A DNA stretch of 64,000 bases, from positions 48,094,980 through 48,158,979 of the forward strand of contig JAJKFL010000042.1 of the NCBI GenBank assembly GCA_021186555.1, in the 5' to 3' direction. Source of the stretch: Reticulitermes speratus (lineage: Eukaryota > Arthropoda > Insecta > Blattodea > Rhinotermitidae). Both the position numbers and the translations under genes were made by a program. Under the pieces are notes generated by a model. The model saw only the letters and a list, made by a program, of their open reading frames with translations, made no database searches and was not told the DNA's origin. Positions 13,716 through 26,104 of the stretch are shown here, one piece after another. Every line of letters begins with the position of its first letter. Within the stretch, counting starts at the first letter, position 1.

Positions 13716-14101
13716 AGAACAGAAGTTTGTTTCAGCTTATGTGCACAGTTAAGTGATTGTTTTAAAGTTGTCCAGTCCGTACATTTTTTACATCAATGTA
13801 TTACGTCTGTTACACCAAAAAAATGCACAGTATTAGTTACATGTAAGTTTTAAACACGTAGCTACGACACACGACACAACATAACACAGTGACCCGATCC
13901 ACCTTGCATTGACATACGCTCTACAGACCTGAACATTTAATGCAACAAACTAGAAGTTACCATTACCAGCAACAACAATAATTTTAATTTGTATAAACAA
14001 TATTTATTATGCAAGAAATATTTTAATCACATTTTAACGTGGGATTTTAAGAACAGCACAAGCTGTAAACTCTAAAGTTTCTGACGGCGGTGTTTAACAT
14101 T

Positions 14102-14205
14102 GAGAGCCATTTGTCTTTTGGACTTTGTACATCGTCCGGATATAATATTATATTATATATTATATCCGGACGCTGGACAAAGTCCAGAAGACAATTGGTT
14201 CTCAG
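14102..14205. repeat. Imperfect fold-back, arms about 45-50 bp
   Basis: The left arm from 14102 (TGAGAGCCATTTGTCTTTTG onward) pairs with the right arm ending near 14204 (ACAATTGGTTCTCA), with about five mismatches in 44 bases. The two arms meet at an AT-only centre (ATATTATATTATATATTA). This is a hairpin-forming repeat of unknown family, immediately upstream of a hammerhead-like motif. Confidence 0.85.
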
Positions 14206-14301
14206 GACAAACTGTACCTTTTGTGCATAAATAATATCAACAACAGAGCCTACTACAGACTGTGGAAAAGTGTCAATAGTGGCTTGTCACTGGCATATTT
14301 C

Positions 14302-14346
14302 GCTCCCTGAAGACGTTAGGCTTGTACCGAAACATGTCGCAGCTAC
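14302..14346 (+). ncRNA. Degenerate hammerhead-like motif
   Basis: The order is CTGAAGA, a poorly paired stem II region, CCGAAACATGTC and GCAGC. Core and stem III match the family, but stem I is not convincingly complementary and the usual extra U is a C. Probably a decayed copy. Confidence 0.35.
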
Positions 14347-15251
14347 GATTTTAACACATATGTAACTAGTCATGTGCGTTTGGTTGGTAAATGGGTTGAA
14401 TATAGTTAAGTGAGACTGATCAGTCGTTAACACTTGTCTGAAAATGCAACTGTATTTTGTGTGGAATTTGCTGAAAAGAGTTTTCGATAAGATCCTAATT
14501 AAATTAGCGCCTGTAGGCTTTTATAATTAAGGATTTTATTGCCTCTTAATGTGTGTGTGTATTTGAGGGGGGCGAGCGGGCGAGGGGTGACCCCTGACCT
14601 GTTAACGTCCTCCAGCTGCTGACGGTTTAATTTGAAACTCGCCCCATTGGCTCTGACGATCCTTTCAATTTACTGAGGAAATTAACCGAAGTTACTCCGT
14701 CCGACGGCACCTTGTGTCACCTCGCATGATGGCGACTGGCTGACGTCATCTGCCTTAATCTGAACATCGGCTTCCGTCTGTCGTTAAATGACGCTGTACC
14801 ATGTTTCCATATTTTGCTTCGTACTTCCGACAGCGGGTAGGGGAGGGGGTAGGATCAGCTACTGAAGGGAAGCGACTGCGTGCGAGACCAAACCGTAGAT
14901 GGGTATTTATCTGGCTTTGCATAGTGTCCAGTGGCGGGCTATTTTGAAAACGATACTTAAAATTCCGAAACCCTGAAAGGCAAGTACCTTTATAAGATGA
15001 GAGACTGTCACCTTTTCTAGACCGTACTGTGTTGAATTTGTCGTTTGATTAGTTAGTTAGTTAGGTAGCTAGTTATTTCAAGGTTAATTTCTCCTGGCAT
15101 AAGACCGTGTACTTTATTAGGCAGGTAGCAGCGTTTCTGTAGAACCTACTGAATTTGTCTTCTTCCGTTTCTACTAGAATACAATTGTATTGATTTATGT
15201 TTATCATCTTGGAATATCTGAAATATCGCATAAATAGTTAACTGCTTAAAT

Positions 15252-17260
15252 CCCAGTGGTTACTATATGTACCATCAGTTTAACATTCAACAATTCTACG
15301 TTCTGCCCACACAGTGTATTTGTGTGTTTTGTGTGGATCTCAGAACAAACAGCGATTATTTCACTGTACAGCATTAACTGACTGGTTTGTATAACTGAGA
15401 CGGAGTGTGTTTACTGCGCGGTACGGACTGTATTTATGTGTTTTGTGTGGATCTCAGAACAAACAGCGATTATTTCACTGTACAGCATTAACTGACTGGT
15501 TTGTATAACTGAGACGGAGTGTGTTTACTGCGCGGTACGGACTGTATTTATGTGTTTTGTGTGGATCTCAGAACAAACAGCGATTATTTCACTGTACAAC
15601 ATTAACTGACTGGTTTGTATAACTGAGACGGAGTGTGTTTACTGCGCGGTACGGACTGTATTTATGTGTTTTGTGTGGATCTCAGAACAAACAGCGATTA
15701 TTTCACTGTACAGCATTAACTGACTGGTTTGTATAACTGAGACGGAGTGTGTTTACTGCGCGGTACGGACTGTATTTATGTGTTTTGTGTGGATCTCAGA
15801 ACAAACAGCGATTATTTCACTGTACAACATTAACTGACTGGTTTGTATAACTGAGACGGAGTGTGTTTACTGCGCGGTACGGACTGTATTTATGTGTTTT
15901 GTGTGGATCTCAGAACAAACAGCGATTATTTCACTGTACAACATTAACTGACTGGTTTGTATAACTGAGACGGAGTGTGTTTACTGCGCGGTACGGACTG
16001 TATTTATGTGTTTTGTGTGGATCTCAGAACAAACAGCGATTATTTCACTGTACAGCATTAACTGACTGGTTTGTATAACTGAGACATAGTGTGTTTACTG
16101 CGCGGTACGGACTGTATTTATGTGTTTTGTGTGGATCTCAGAACAAACAGCGATTATTTCACTGTACAGCATTAACTGACTGGTTTGTATAACTGAGACG
16201 GAGTGTGTTTACTGCGCGGTACGGACTGTATTTATGTGTTTTGTGTGGATCTCAGAACAAACAGCGATTATTTCACTGTACAACATTAACTGACTGGTTT
16301 GTATAACTGAGACGGAGTGTGTTTACTGCGCGGTACGGACTGTATTTATGTGTTTTGTGTGGATCTCAGAACAAACAGCGATTATTTCACTGTACAGCAT
16401 TAACTGACTGGTTTGTATAACTCAGACGGAGTGTGTTTACTGCGCGGTACGGACTGTATTTATGTGTTTTGTGTGGATCTCAGAACAAACAGCGATTATT
16501 TCACTGTACAGCATTAACTGACTGGTTTGTATAACTGAGACATAGTGTGTTTACTGCGCGGTACGGACTGTATTTATGTGTTTTGTGTGGATCTCAGAAC
16601 AAACAGCGATTATTTCACTGTACAGCATTAACTGACTGGTTTGTATAACTGAGACATAGTGTGTTTACTGCGCGGTACGGACTGTATTTATGTGTTTTGT
16701 GTGGATCTCAGAACAAACAGCGATTATTTCACTGTACAACATTAACTGACTGGTTTGTATAACTGTGACATAGTGTGCTTACTGCGCGGTACGGACTGTA
16801 TTTATGTGTTTTGTGTGGATCTCAGAACAAACAGCGATTATTTCACTGTACAACATTAACTGACTGGTTTGTATAACTGAGACGGAGTGTGTTTACTGCG
16901 CGGTACGGACTGTATTTATGTGTTTTGTGTGGATCTCAGAACAACACAGCGATTATTTCACTGTACAACATTAACTGACTGGTTTGTATAACTGTGACAT
17001 AGTGTGCTTACTGCGCGGTACGGACTGTATTTATGTGTTTTGTGTGGATCTCAGAACAAACAGCGATTATTTCACTGTACAACATTAACTGACTGGTTTG
17101 TATAACTGAGACGGAGTGTGTTTACTGCGCGGTACGGACTGTATTTATGTGTTTTGTGTGGATCTCAGAACAAACAGCGATTATTTCACTGTACAGCATT
17201 AACTGACTGGTTTGTATAACTGAGACATAGTGTGTTTACTGCGCGGTGCGGACTGAGTAT
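15252..17260 (+). repeat. 114-bp satellite array 1, about 17 copies, with leader
   Basis: The unit contains GGATCTCAGAACAAACAGCG, a central CATTAACTGACTGG and the terminal core TGTTTACTGCGCGGTACGGA. GGATCT recurs every 114 bases from 15335 to about 17160. A leader of about 65 bases (15252-15315, ATTCTACGTTCTGCCCACAC near its end) precedes the first unit and is also found before the second array at 51472. Variation is low (GAGACGGAGTG versus GAGACATAGTG, TACAGC versus TACAAC). The array is noncoding, with frequent stops. Confidence 0.97.
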
Positions 17261-17885
17261 TTGAAGGTAATTTATTTTAATTTTTAGCCTTTAAACAATT
17301 AGTTATTATGCATTAGTGCTCGCGTGTAACAAGCCGTGTTGCAGTTTGCTACTGATATGATAAACCATCGCTCAATTTGCGCATCTAAACTAGACCATAT
17401 GCGCCAAGGATAAATTATTCGCAACGACTTTCGTGTAAAGTGTCAGTATAAAATTTTCTGAAGTTAAAGGCTACAGATTGGCATAAGGCTGGGCACGACT
17501 TCCCTCTTGTGTATTCAATTCGTATTTTTTTCAAAGAACGCATAAAAATAGGTCAGTTGTGATGTCCTGATGACCGCAATATTTGTGTCACGCGCGTGTC
17601 GAGATGTGTTTGTCTTTCAGTTCTGTTTCGCCGAAGGTGAAAGCTTATTGGCAGAATCAGGTTTCCAATAGCTGTGACTGACGTGGTCCAGTGAGCAGAG
17701 CACAATAACGCACTGTCGACGTCAGAAGTCCCACTTTCCGCACTGCAACGAACTCCACAAACCGAAAACAAACAAAGAGTAATGGGCGAGCAAACAGAGG
17801 GAGAGGTCACGGGTTAGATCAATGGACATCCGCGCGAGCTGCCCAGCCAAGTTCCAACTGCCTTATCAGATTTCCATCAGAAATC
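17261..17885. other. Unique sequence between two arrays
   Basis: A minus-strand open frame of 85 codons (17553-17810) has no recognisable domain and no supporting signals. I see nothing else. Confidence 0.35.
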
Positions 17886-18760
17886 TCCACGCACACTACT
17901 CTCCATCTCCACACACACTATTCTCCATCTCCACGCACACTACTCTCCATCGCCATGCACACTACTCTCCATCTCCACGCACACTACTCTCCATCTCCAC
18001 GCACACTACTCTCCATCTCCACGCACACTATTCTCCATCTCCACGCACAATAATCTCCATCGCCAAGCGCACTAATCTCCATCGCCAAGCACACTACTCT
18101 CCATCGCCAAGCACACTACTCTCCATCGCCAAGCACACTACTCTCCATCTCCACGCACACTATTCTCCATCTCCACGCACAGTACTCTCCATCTCCACGC
18201 ACACCATTCTCCATCTCCACGCACACTACTCTCCATCTCCACGCACACTACTCTCCATCGCCACGCACACTACTCTCCATCTCCACGCACACTACTGTCC
18301 ATCTCCACGCACACTACTCTCCATCTCCACGCACACTACTCTCCATCTCCACGCACATTATTCTCAATCTCCACGCACACTACTCTCCATCTCCACGCAC
18401 ACTACTCTTCATCTCCACGCACACTTCCCCATCTCCACGCACGCTACTCTCCATCTCCACGCACACTACTCTTCATCTCCACGCACACTTCTCCATCTCC
18501 ACGCACACTATTCCCATCTCCACGCACACTATTCTCCATCTCCACGCACACTACTCTTCATCTCCACGCACACTTCTCCATCTCCACGCACACTATTCTC
18601 CATCTCCACGCACACTATTCTCCATCTCCACGCACACTACTCTCCATCTCCACGCACACTATTCTCAATCTCCACGCACACTACTCTCCATCTCCACGCA
18701 CACTATTCTCCATCTCCACGCACACTACTCTCGTTCTCCAGGCACACTACTCTCCATACA
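17886..18760. repeat. 22-bp minisatellite, about 39 copies
   Basis: The unit is TCTCCATCTCCACGCACACTAC in rotated form, with CATCGCCA and TTCCCATC variants. The plus strand stays open for 370 codons (His/Ser/Pro/Leu-rich) because the unit lacks stops. Several units from 18420 onward are shortened. Confidence 0.96.
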
Positions 18761-18866
18761 CTTACGTTGTCTTGTCAAGAGTTTCGAGTTGCACTTTGGT
18801 CTGCATTGGTTACTGCTATAATTGGAAAAAGGAACCAGTTTTTACGGAGGCCTGCGAGCACAACTA

Positions 18867-18940
18867 CAGTAGAACCTCGATTATCCGAAATAAAGGGGGC
18901 GGACCCGATTTCGGATAAGCAAAATTTCGGATAATTCAAA
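18867..18940 (+). mobile_element. pogo/Tigger-like terminal fragment
   Basis: TA is followed by CAGTAGAACCTCGATTATCC, which resembles the terminal inverted repeat of pogo/Tigger-type DNA transposons. A diverged internal repeat follows (TTTCGGATAAGC, TTTCGGATAATTC). No matching opposite end is visible nearby, so this is a solitary end or a heavily deleted copy. The family call rests on memory of TIR sequence. Confidence 0.55.
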
Positions 18941-19317
18941 ATTACATTTATCGGTTTCATTACAAAGGACATATTCTTGCGAAATCACTGGAAGTCTCTG
19001 GCGGAACTCACGGAACCCCAGGGTTCCGCGAACCGTCTTTTTATGACACCGCTCCATGCAGTTGTTATTAAGGTTATTCTATGACATTTTTTGCAGATAT
19101 TTAAATCTTGTATGATGCATGTTCAGGAAAAAATGCCCGTCAAGTGTTATAATATGCTGGTAAAATTGTAGCTGCAGGCACAGTCTGTCTTTGTAAATCT
19201 TAGCCAGAGATAGGAAATATCACTTTGTTTGGTATTAAAAGACGATTCCAGTGGTATTTAAACTCTTTAAATCTAACTGCATTAAATCTTTTTAAGACTA
19301 AAATTAGCGTAATTTAT
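18941..19317. other. Unique AT-rich sequence
   Basis: No open frame or repeat is supported between the Tigger-like end and the 84-bp array. Confidence 0.4.
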
Positions 19318-20827
19318 ATATAAAAATCCAGCTCGTACCGCGCAGTAAACACACTTCGTCCCATTAATAAGAACCCGTTCGTTACTGCTGTTTGGCGACA
19401 TATATAAAAATTCAGCTCGTACCGCGCAGTAAACACACTTCGTCCCATTAATAAGAACCCGTTCGTTACTGCTGTTTGGCGACATATATAAAATTTCAGC
19501 TCGTACCGCGCAGTAAACACACTTTGTCCCATTAATAAGAACCCGTTCATTACTGCTGTTTGGCGACATATATAAAAATTCAGCTCGTATCGCGCAGTAA
19601 ACACACTTCGTCCCATTAATAAGAACCCGTTTGTTACTGCTGTTTGGCGACATATATAAAAATTCAGCTCGTACCGCGCAGTAAACACACTTCGTCCCAT
19701 TAATAAGAACCCGTTCGTTACTGCTGTTTGGCGACATATGTAAAATTTCAGCTCGTACCGCGCAGTAAACACACTTCGTCCCATTAATAAGAATCCGTTC
19801 GTTACTGCTGTTTGGCGACATATATAAAAATTCAGCTCGTACCGCGCAGTAAACACACTTCGTCCCATTAATAAGAACCCGTTTGTTACTGCTGTTTGGC
19901 GACATATATAAAAATTCAGCTCGTACCGCGCAGTAAACACACTTCGTCCCATTAATAAGAACCCGTTCGTTACTGCTGTTTGGCGACATATGTAAAATTT
20001 CAGCTCGTACCGCGCAGTAAACACACTTCGTCCCATTAATAAGAATCCGTTCGTTACTGCTGTTTGGCGACATATATAAAAATTCAGCTCGTACCGCGCA
20101 GTAAACACACTTCGTCCCATTAATAAGAACCCGTTCGTTACTGCTGTTTGGCGACATATATAAAAATTCAGCTCGTACCGCGCAGTAAACACACTTCGTC
20201 CCATTAATAAGAATCCGTTCGTTACTGCTGTTTGGTGACATATATAAAAATTCAGCTCGTACCGCGCAGTAAACACACTTCGTCCCATTAATAAGAACCC
20301 GTTCGTTACTGCTGTTTGGCGACATATGTAAAATTTCAGCTCGTACCGCGCAGTAAACACACTTTGTCCCATTAATAAGAACCCGTTCGTTACTGCTGTT
20401 TGGCGACATATATAAAAATTCAGCTCGTACCGCGCAGTAAACACACTTCGTCCCATTAATAAGAATCCGTTCGTTACTGCTGTTTGGCGACATATATAAA
20501 AATTCAGCTCGTACCGCGCAGTAAACACACTTCGTCCCATTAATAAGAACCCGTTCGTTACTGCTGTTTGGAGACATATATAAAAATTCAGCTCGTACCG
20601 CGCAGTAAACACACTTCGTCCCATTAATAAGAATCCGTTCGTTACTGCTGTTTGGCGACATATATAAAAATTCAGCTCGTACCGCGCAGTAAACACACTT
20701 CGTCCCATTAATAAGAACCCGTTCGTTACTGCTGTTTGGCGACATATATAAAAATTCAGCTCGTACCGCGCAGTAAACACACTTCGTCCCATTAATAAGA
20801 ATCCGTTCGTTACTGCTGTTTGGCGAC
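19318..20827 (-). repeat. 84-bp satellite, about 18 copies
   Basis: On the plus strand the unit reads TTCAGCTCGTACCGCGCAGT, AAACACACTTCGTCCCATTA, ATAAGAACCCGTTCGTTACT and GCTGTTTGGCGACATATATA. The period is exactly 84, divisible by three, so two minus-strand frames of about 540 codons stay open. The repetitive peptide is not evidence for a gene. The minus-strand reading contains GTGTGTTTACTGCGCGGTAC, the same core as the 114-bp satellite. AACCCG/AATCCG and TATGTAAAATTTC/TATATAAAAATTC variants alternate, suggesting two- to three-unit higher-order copying. Confidence 0.97.
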
Positions 20828-21400
20828 AGGCCGGCTGCATATTGTGAGAGTAATACGAAGCGGGTAAACACGCCGTGTAGGTAAAACACAGAGCTTTGGT
20901 GCAAAATCTGTAGCCACGTACTTTAACGAGTGTTAAGGACAAAATTCCGTCCTTAAGTAGTGAAATTTAGGCGTACGTTGAGACCTGACTCGAGAATTAT
21001 GCCACCTCGTTGCCACAGCTGTCTTTAATTAATTTTTCTTTTCGTAATTTCTTGAAGTGTAATGGCCGTGGAATGTTGCATTGTGGTGCAATATAGTGTG
21101 TCGGGATGGATAGACCTAATAACGTTTCGGAAGAACATACTGCTTCAATCATCAGGGTAATAATAAGCCACTTTCTTAGGGTGGAAATTTATACATATGC
21201 TTATAGTGTAGGGAAACGAAACTTATCACGGAGGTTAGATGCGGAAAATCACGTTAAAGGATTGGGAAGGAAGACGGGACCCAGATATGTCAGTGAGAAC
21301 CTATTCTTACGTAATTTGCCACTTTGCCAACTTGATTCCCTTCCACTGTGAAAAACTAAGGCGTTGAGGTTCGTGCAACGTTCGTCGTGACGCAGCAAAC
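20828..21400. other. Flank of the 84-bp array, no gene
   Basis: This begins with sequence that may be the rest of the repeat from which the array grew. An 81-codon plus-strand frame (21106-21351) has no recognisable motif. Confidence 0.35.
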
Positions 21401-21504
21401 ATGTGGCAAGACGTTACATTGTATTGACCGCGCATTTTATTGCAATTGGAAGTATTTATTTATCATACCAACTTATGCACCAAATCTTACAATATTATTA
21501 ATTC

Positions 21505-21549
21505 ACCCCTATACGTGTTTCGGCATTTAAATCGCCATCTTCAGGGGGT
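21505..21549 (-). ncRNA. Hammerhead ribozyme candidate, type I
   Basis: The minus strand reads ACCCC, CTGAAGA, an extra U, stem II GGC...GCC, GAA, ACACGTAT (short stem III with one mismatch), A, then GGGGT. Stem I is a perfect 5-bp helix (ACCCC with GGGGT). The predicted cleavage is after the A opposite 21510. This is the left arm of the pair with the motif at 21848. Confidence 0.7.
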
Positions 21550-21847
21550 CACAGTGTTAAAAGCATAGATTATGCATCCATTGTATACGTTGTTACATCA
21601 ATATGAGTAAAATGTTAAAACTTTTAATTACTCTATTGTTATTGATTCCCAGTTGAGCTCATACACTATTTGTGTATTAAATTATTGAAATAATATTAAA
21701 ATTGTTATACATTTTGAGGTTTTTTTTAAGTTTTTTGAAATTAGTGGCAGATTTGGTCTTATATCACTTCGTTACCGTAGGGATGTAGTGGTTATATGTA
21801 TATGCTGTTGTGTGTTACGCCGTGTCAGTTGTGTGTTCAGCACTGTG

Positions 21848-21892
21848 ACCCCTGAAGATGGCGATTTAAATGCCGAAATACGTTATAGGGGT
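21848..21892 (+). ncRNA. Hammerhead ribozyme candidate, type I
   Basis: ACCC, CTGAAGA (21852-21858), extra U, stem II from GGCGATTT to AAATGCC, GAA, ATACGTTAT (three-bp stem III with a three-base loop), A21887, GGGGT. Stem I has three G-C pairs. This is the right-arm partner of the 21505 motif. Confidence 0.65.
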
Positions 21893-22265
21893 AAATTAAT
21901 AATATTTTAAGATTTGGTGCATAAGTTGGTATGAAAATAAATACTTCCAATGTGGCAAGACGTTTCGGTACTTGTGTAAAAACACGTGTTTAACTGGGTC
22001 GTATATAAAGGGCGAAAGGGGGCCGAGATGTTCTGTAGAACACGAGAACACAAATTTATTGAAACAGCTTGACTTTGAGAATAGTCACACACAAAACGTA
22101 AGTTAAGAAAGAAGACGAATTTGTTTGGACATTGCAGTGAATTACTGATTCTAGTAATTACTGAGAGAAGAGTTGGAAATAAACAGACGGCTAGAGGAAT
22201 GTTCTGCCTGTTCCTGTTTACTGCTTGTCAGTTTATATAGAAAGGTACGTTTTGGTACCGAAAAC

Positions 22266-22480
22266 ATAAAGTAAAGGTAAAGGTATCATTGTTTCTGTTC
22301 ACCCCATGAAGGCATATGGAGGAATGGAGGTGTAGATCCACTCATTCTTAACCTCGGTCCTAATGGAAGTGAGTGTTCAACTTCACGTCCCGAACGCTTT
22401 GTCCCTGGGCAGAACCCCCTGTACGGATTGCGTAATAAGATGGATGGGCCCTTAAAGCGGATATATATACGATTTATAGA
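22266..22480. repeat. Dispersed repeat fragment
   Basis: It starts with TAAAGGTAAAGGTA, a simple tail also seen in opposite orientation near 54345. The body (CACCCCATGAAGGCATATGG and following) resembles interspersed repeats with degenerate ends. No coding potential is seen. The family is unidentified. Confidence 0.35.
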
Positions 22481-22489
22481 ATAGAAACA

Positions 22490-22580
22490 TATTTGGTTCT
22501 GCGAGGAGTCGAACCACGGTTTCTCGGTTGTCCATGCAGTATTCTAGTCACTGTACTGACTGAGCTATACCGGTCAACGT
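22490..22580 (-). mobile_element. tRNA-derived SINE head
   Basis: The minus strand reads TAGCTCAGTCAGTACAGTGA (A-box-like) and, about 40 bases later, GTGGTTCGACTCC (B-box-like). The same arrangement occurs at 63944 and, more diverged, near 35500. It lacks a clean acceptor stem, so I call it a SINE promoter and not a functional tRNA. Confidence 0.6.
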
Positions 22581-22865
22581 TTAAGGCCGTGAGACTATCA
22601 AAAGTGTGTATTAGGCGTATGACATTCGCTTTTATTTTTTTCCACAAGTTTATTACGAAGTATTTTTCGTTACATGTTTAGCGACTTGTTCGCCGTGCCT
22701 TTACTGTTCTTGTAACGTTTTATGTTTCTTTTTGTCTCACTTGAAACAAATTTTTACACGTCTCCATATTATTGTAAAGTTACACAGTAATAATTTCATG
22801 AACATCTATTCAGGCATTCTGGAATTATTACATGCCGACAGAAGGACCGACATAGAGAATCTAAG

Positions 22866-25638
22866 AACGGTACCATTACGAATATAACGGTATTATTACG
22901 AATATAACGGTACCATTACGAATATAACGGTTATCATTACGAATATAACGGTACCATTACGAATATAACGGTATCATTACGAATATAACGGTATCATTAC
23001 GAATATAACGGTACCATTACGAATATAACGGTATCATTACGAATATAACGGTATCATTACGAATATAACGGTACCATTACGAATATAACGGTATCATTAC
23101 GAATATAACGGTATCATTACGAATATAACGGTTATCATTACGAATTATAACGGTATCATTACGAATATAACGGTATCATTACGAATATAACGGTACAATT
23201 ACGAATATAACGGTTACCATTACGAATATAACGGTATCATTACGAATATAACGGTATCATTACGAATATAACGGTATCATTACGAATATAACGGTATCAT
23301 TACGAATATAACGGTACCATTACGATATAACGTATTATTAACGATCATTATAACGGTATCATTCTACATACGAATATAACGGTATCATTACGAATATAAC
23401 GGTATCATTACGAATATAACGGTATCATTACGAATATAACGGTATCATTTACGATTAGATATAACGGTATCATTACGAATATAACGGTTCATTACGAATA
23501 TTAACGGTTACATTACGAATATAACGGTATCATTACGAATATAACGGTATCATTACGAATATATACGGTATCATTACGAATATAACGGTACATTACGAAT
23601 ATAACGGTATCATTACGAATATAACGGTATCATTACGAATATAACGGTATCATTACGAATATAACGGTACATTACGAATATAACGGTATCATACGATATA
23701 CGGTATCATTACGAATATAACGGTATCATTACGAATATAACGGTATCATTACGAATATAACGGTATCATTACGAATTATAACGGTATCATTCATTACGTA
23801 CATTATTAACGGTATCATTACGAATATAACGGTATCATTACGAATATTAACGGTATCATTACGAATATAACGGTATCATTACGAATTATACGGTATCATT
23901 ACGAATATAACGGTATCATCGATATACGGTATATTACGATTAACGGTATCATTACGAATATAACGGTTCCATTACGAATATAACGGTACATTACGAATAT
24001 AACGGTATCATTACGAATATAACGGTATCATTACGAATATAACGGTTACATTACGAATATAACGGTATCATTACGAATATAACGGTATCATTACGAATAT
24101 AACGGTATCATTACGAATATAACGGTATCATTACGAATATAACGGTATCATTACGAATATAACGGTATCATTACGAATATAACGGTATCATTACGAATAT
24201 AACGGTATCATTACGAATATAACGGTATCATTACGAATATAACGGTATCATTACGAATATAACGGTATCATTACGAATATAACGGTATCATTACGAATAT
24301 AACGGTATCTTACGAATTATACGGTACATTACGATATAACGGTATCATTACGAATATAACGGTATCCATTACGAATATAACGGTATCATTACGAATATAA
24401 CGGTATCATTACGAATTATAACGGTATCATTACGAATATAACGGTATCATTACGATATAACGGTATCATTACGAATATAACGGTATCATTACGAATATAA
24501 CGGTATCATTACGAATATAACGGTTCATACGATATAACGTCATTACGAATATAACGGTATCATTACGAATATAACGGTATCCATTACGAATATAACGGTA
24601 TCATTACGAATATAACGGTATCATTACGAATATAACGGTATCATTACGAATATAACGGTATCATTACGAATATAACGGTATCATTACGAATATAACGGTA
24701 TCATTACGTAATATATAACGGTATCATTACGAATATAACGGTATCATTACGAATATAACGGTATCATTACGAATATAACGGTAACTCATTACGAATATAA
24801 CGGTATCATTACGAATATAACGGTATCATTACGAATATAACGGTATCATTACGAATATAACGGTATCATTACGAATATAACGGTATCATTACGAATATAA
24901 CGGTATTCATTACGTATATATAACGGTATCATTACGAATATAACGGTTATCATTACGAATATAACGGTATCATTACGAATATAACGGTATCATTACGAAT
25001 ATAACGGTATCATTACGAATATAACGGTATCATTACGTAATATAACGGTATCATTACGATATATAACGGTATCATTACGAATATAACGGTATCATTACGA
25101 TATTAACGGTATCATTACGAATATAACGGTATCATTACGAATATAACGGTATCATTACGAATATAACGGTATCATTACGAATATAACGGTATCATTACGA
25201 ATATAACGGTATCATTACGAATATAACGGTATCATTACGAATATAACGGTATCATTACGAATATAACGGTATCATTACGAATATAACGGTATCATTACGA
25301 ATATAACGGTATCATTACGAATATAACGGTATCATTACGAATATAACGGTATCATTACGAATATAACGGTATCATTACGAATATAACGGTACATTACGAA
25401 TATAACGGTACCATTACGAATATAACGGTATCATTACGAATATAACGGTATCATTACGAATATAACGGTATCATTACGAATATAACGGTACATTACGAAT
25501 ATAACGGTATCATTACGAATATAACGGTATCATTACGAATATAACGGTATCATTACGAATATAACGGTATCATTACGAATATAACGGTATCATTACGAAT
25601 ATAACGGTATCATTACGAATATAACGGTATCATTACGC
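22866..25638. repeat. 20-bp minisatellite, about 138 copies
   Basis: The unit is CATTACGAATATAACGGTAT. Stops (TAA) occur in the unit, so no long frame appears. Indels are dense at about 23320-24550 while 24100-24300 and 25100-25380 are nearly perfect. It ends abruptly at CATTACGCATGCGC. Confidence 0.98.
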
Positions 25639-26100
25639 ATGCGCTAAGGACGCAAGATGTATACTTGGACGGATAAATAGACAGAAAGGAAGGACTGCGT
25701 GAAATAAGAGACAGGAATTGGTGTAAACAGTCTGAGAAATGAATGCAGTGAACAGGTTAAGGATCAGGAAAAGAAAGAAGATGTATATAAATAGAAAAAT
25801 CAAATGGCTGTTTTGTCGGTGGACAAAAACAGAGACCAAGTGTTGGAAGAAGCAGAAACTTCCGGAAATAGTTTGTAATTACTTGTAACAATCGCTGTCT
25901 TGTAGTGTAAAGCTACGTTCCGTGTTCGTATTTACGTCACTGTGAAAAGAGGTCATTGTTGTCGACTTGTTTATGAAATATTCTGCGTTTCTTTTAACTG
26001 TCTGACAACCAGATAGACTTCTAGTTGCAACATGGCCGTCAGTTATGAGTAATCACTGTTAGTTGGAGATTAACCGTTTGAAGACGAAGCGTAAACTGTT
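25639..26100. other. Unique sequence, no gene recognised
   Basis: A 68-codon minus-strand frame has no recognisable domain. Nothing else is supported. Confidence 0.35.
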
Positions 26101-26104
26101 TCAT

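Larger units (their letters stand above)
13716..15250. other. Unique stretch with fold-back and a GC-richer segment
   Basis: Apart from the fold-back at 14102 and the decayed hammerhead-like motif at 14302, this is non-repetitive. From about 14560 to 14940 the sequence is richer in G and C than its surroundings and contains a perfect TGACGTCA palindrome at 14741-14748. I see no long open frame. It may be a conserved noncoding segment or an old repeat. Confidence 0.35.
21401..21964. mobile_element. Hammerhead-ended inverted-repeat element with 15-bp TSD
   Basis: ATGTGGCAAGACGTT occurs at 21401-21415 and again at 21950-21964, a likely target-site duplication. Between them lies an inverted pair: 21446-21559 reads outward on the minus strand and 21838-21948 reads outward on the plus strand. 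Each arm carries a hammerhead-like motif followed by TTTGGTGCATAAGTTGGTAT. The centre (about 21560-21837) is AT-rich and noncoding. No reverse transcriptase or endonuclease is visible, so the element is non-autonomous. The layout resembles Penelope-like elements with inverted terminal copies, which is an inference. Confidence 0.7.

Noticed and set aside
19282-20942. 540-codon frames resembling a repetitive secreted protein (NSSNERILINGTKCVYCAVR)
   Set aside because: The frames are the 84-bp satellite. The high conservation is at the DNA level, with synonymous and non-synonymous sites equally conserved, and two frames are open.
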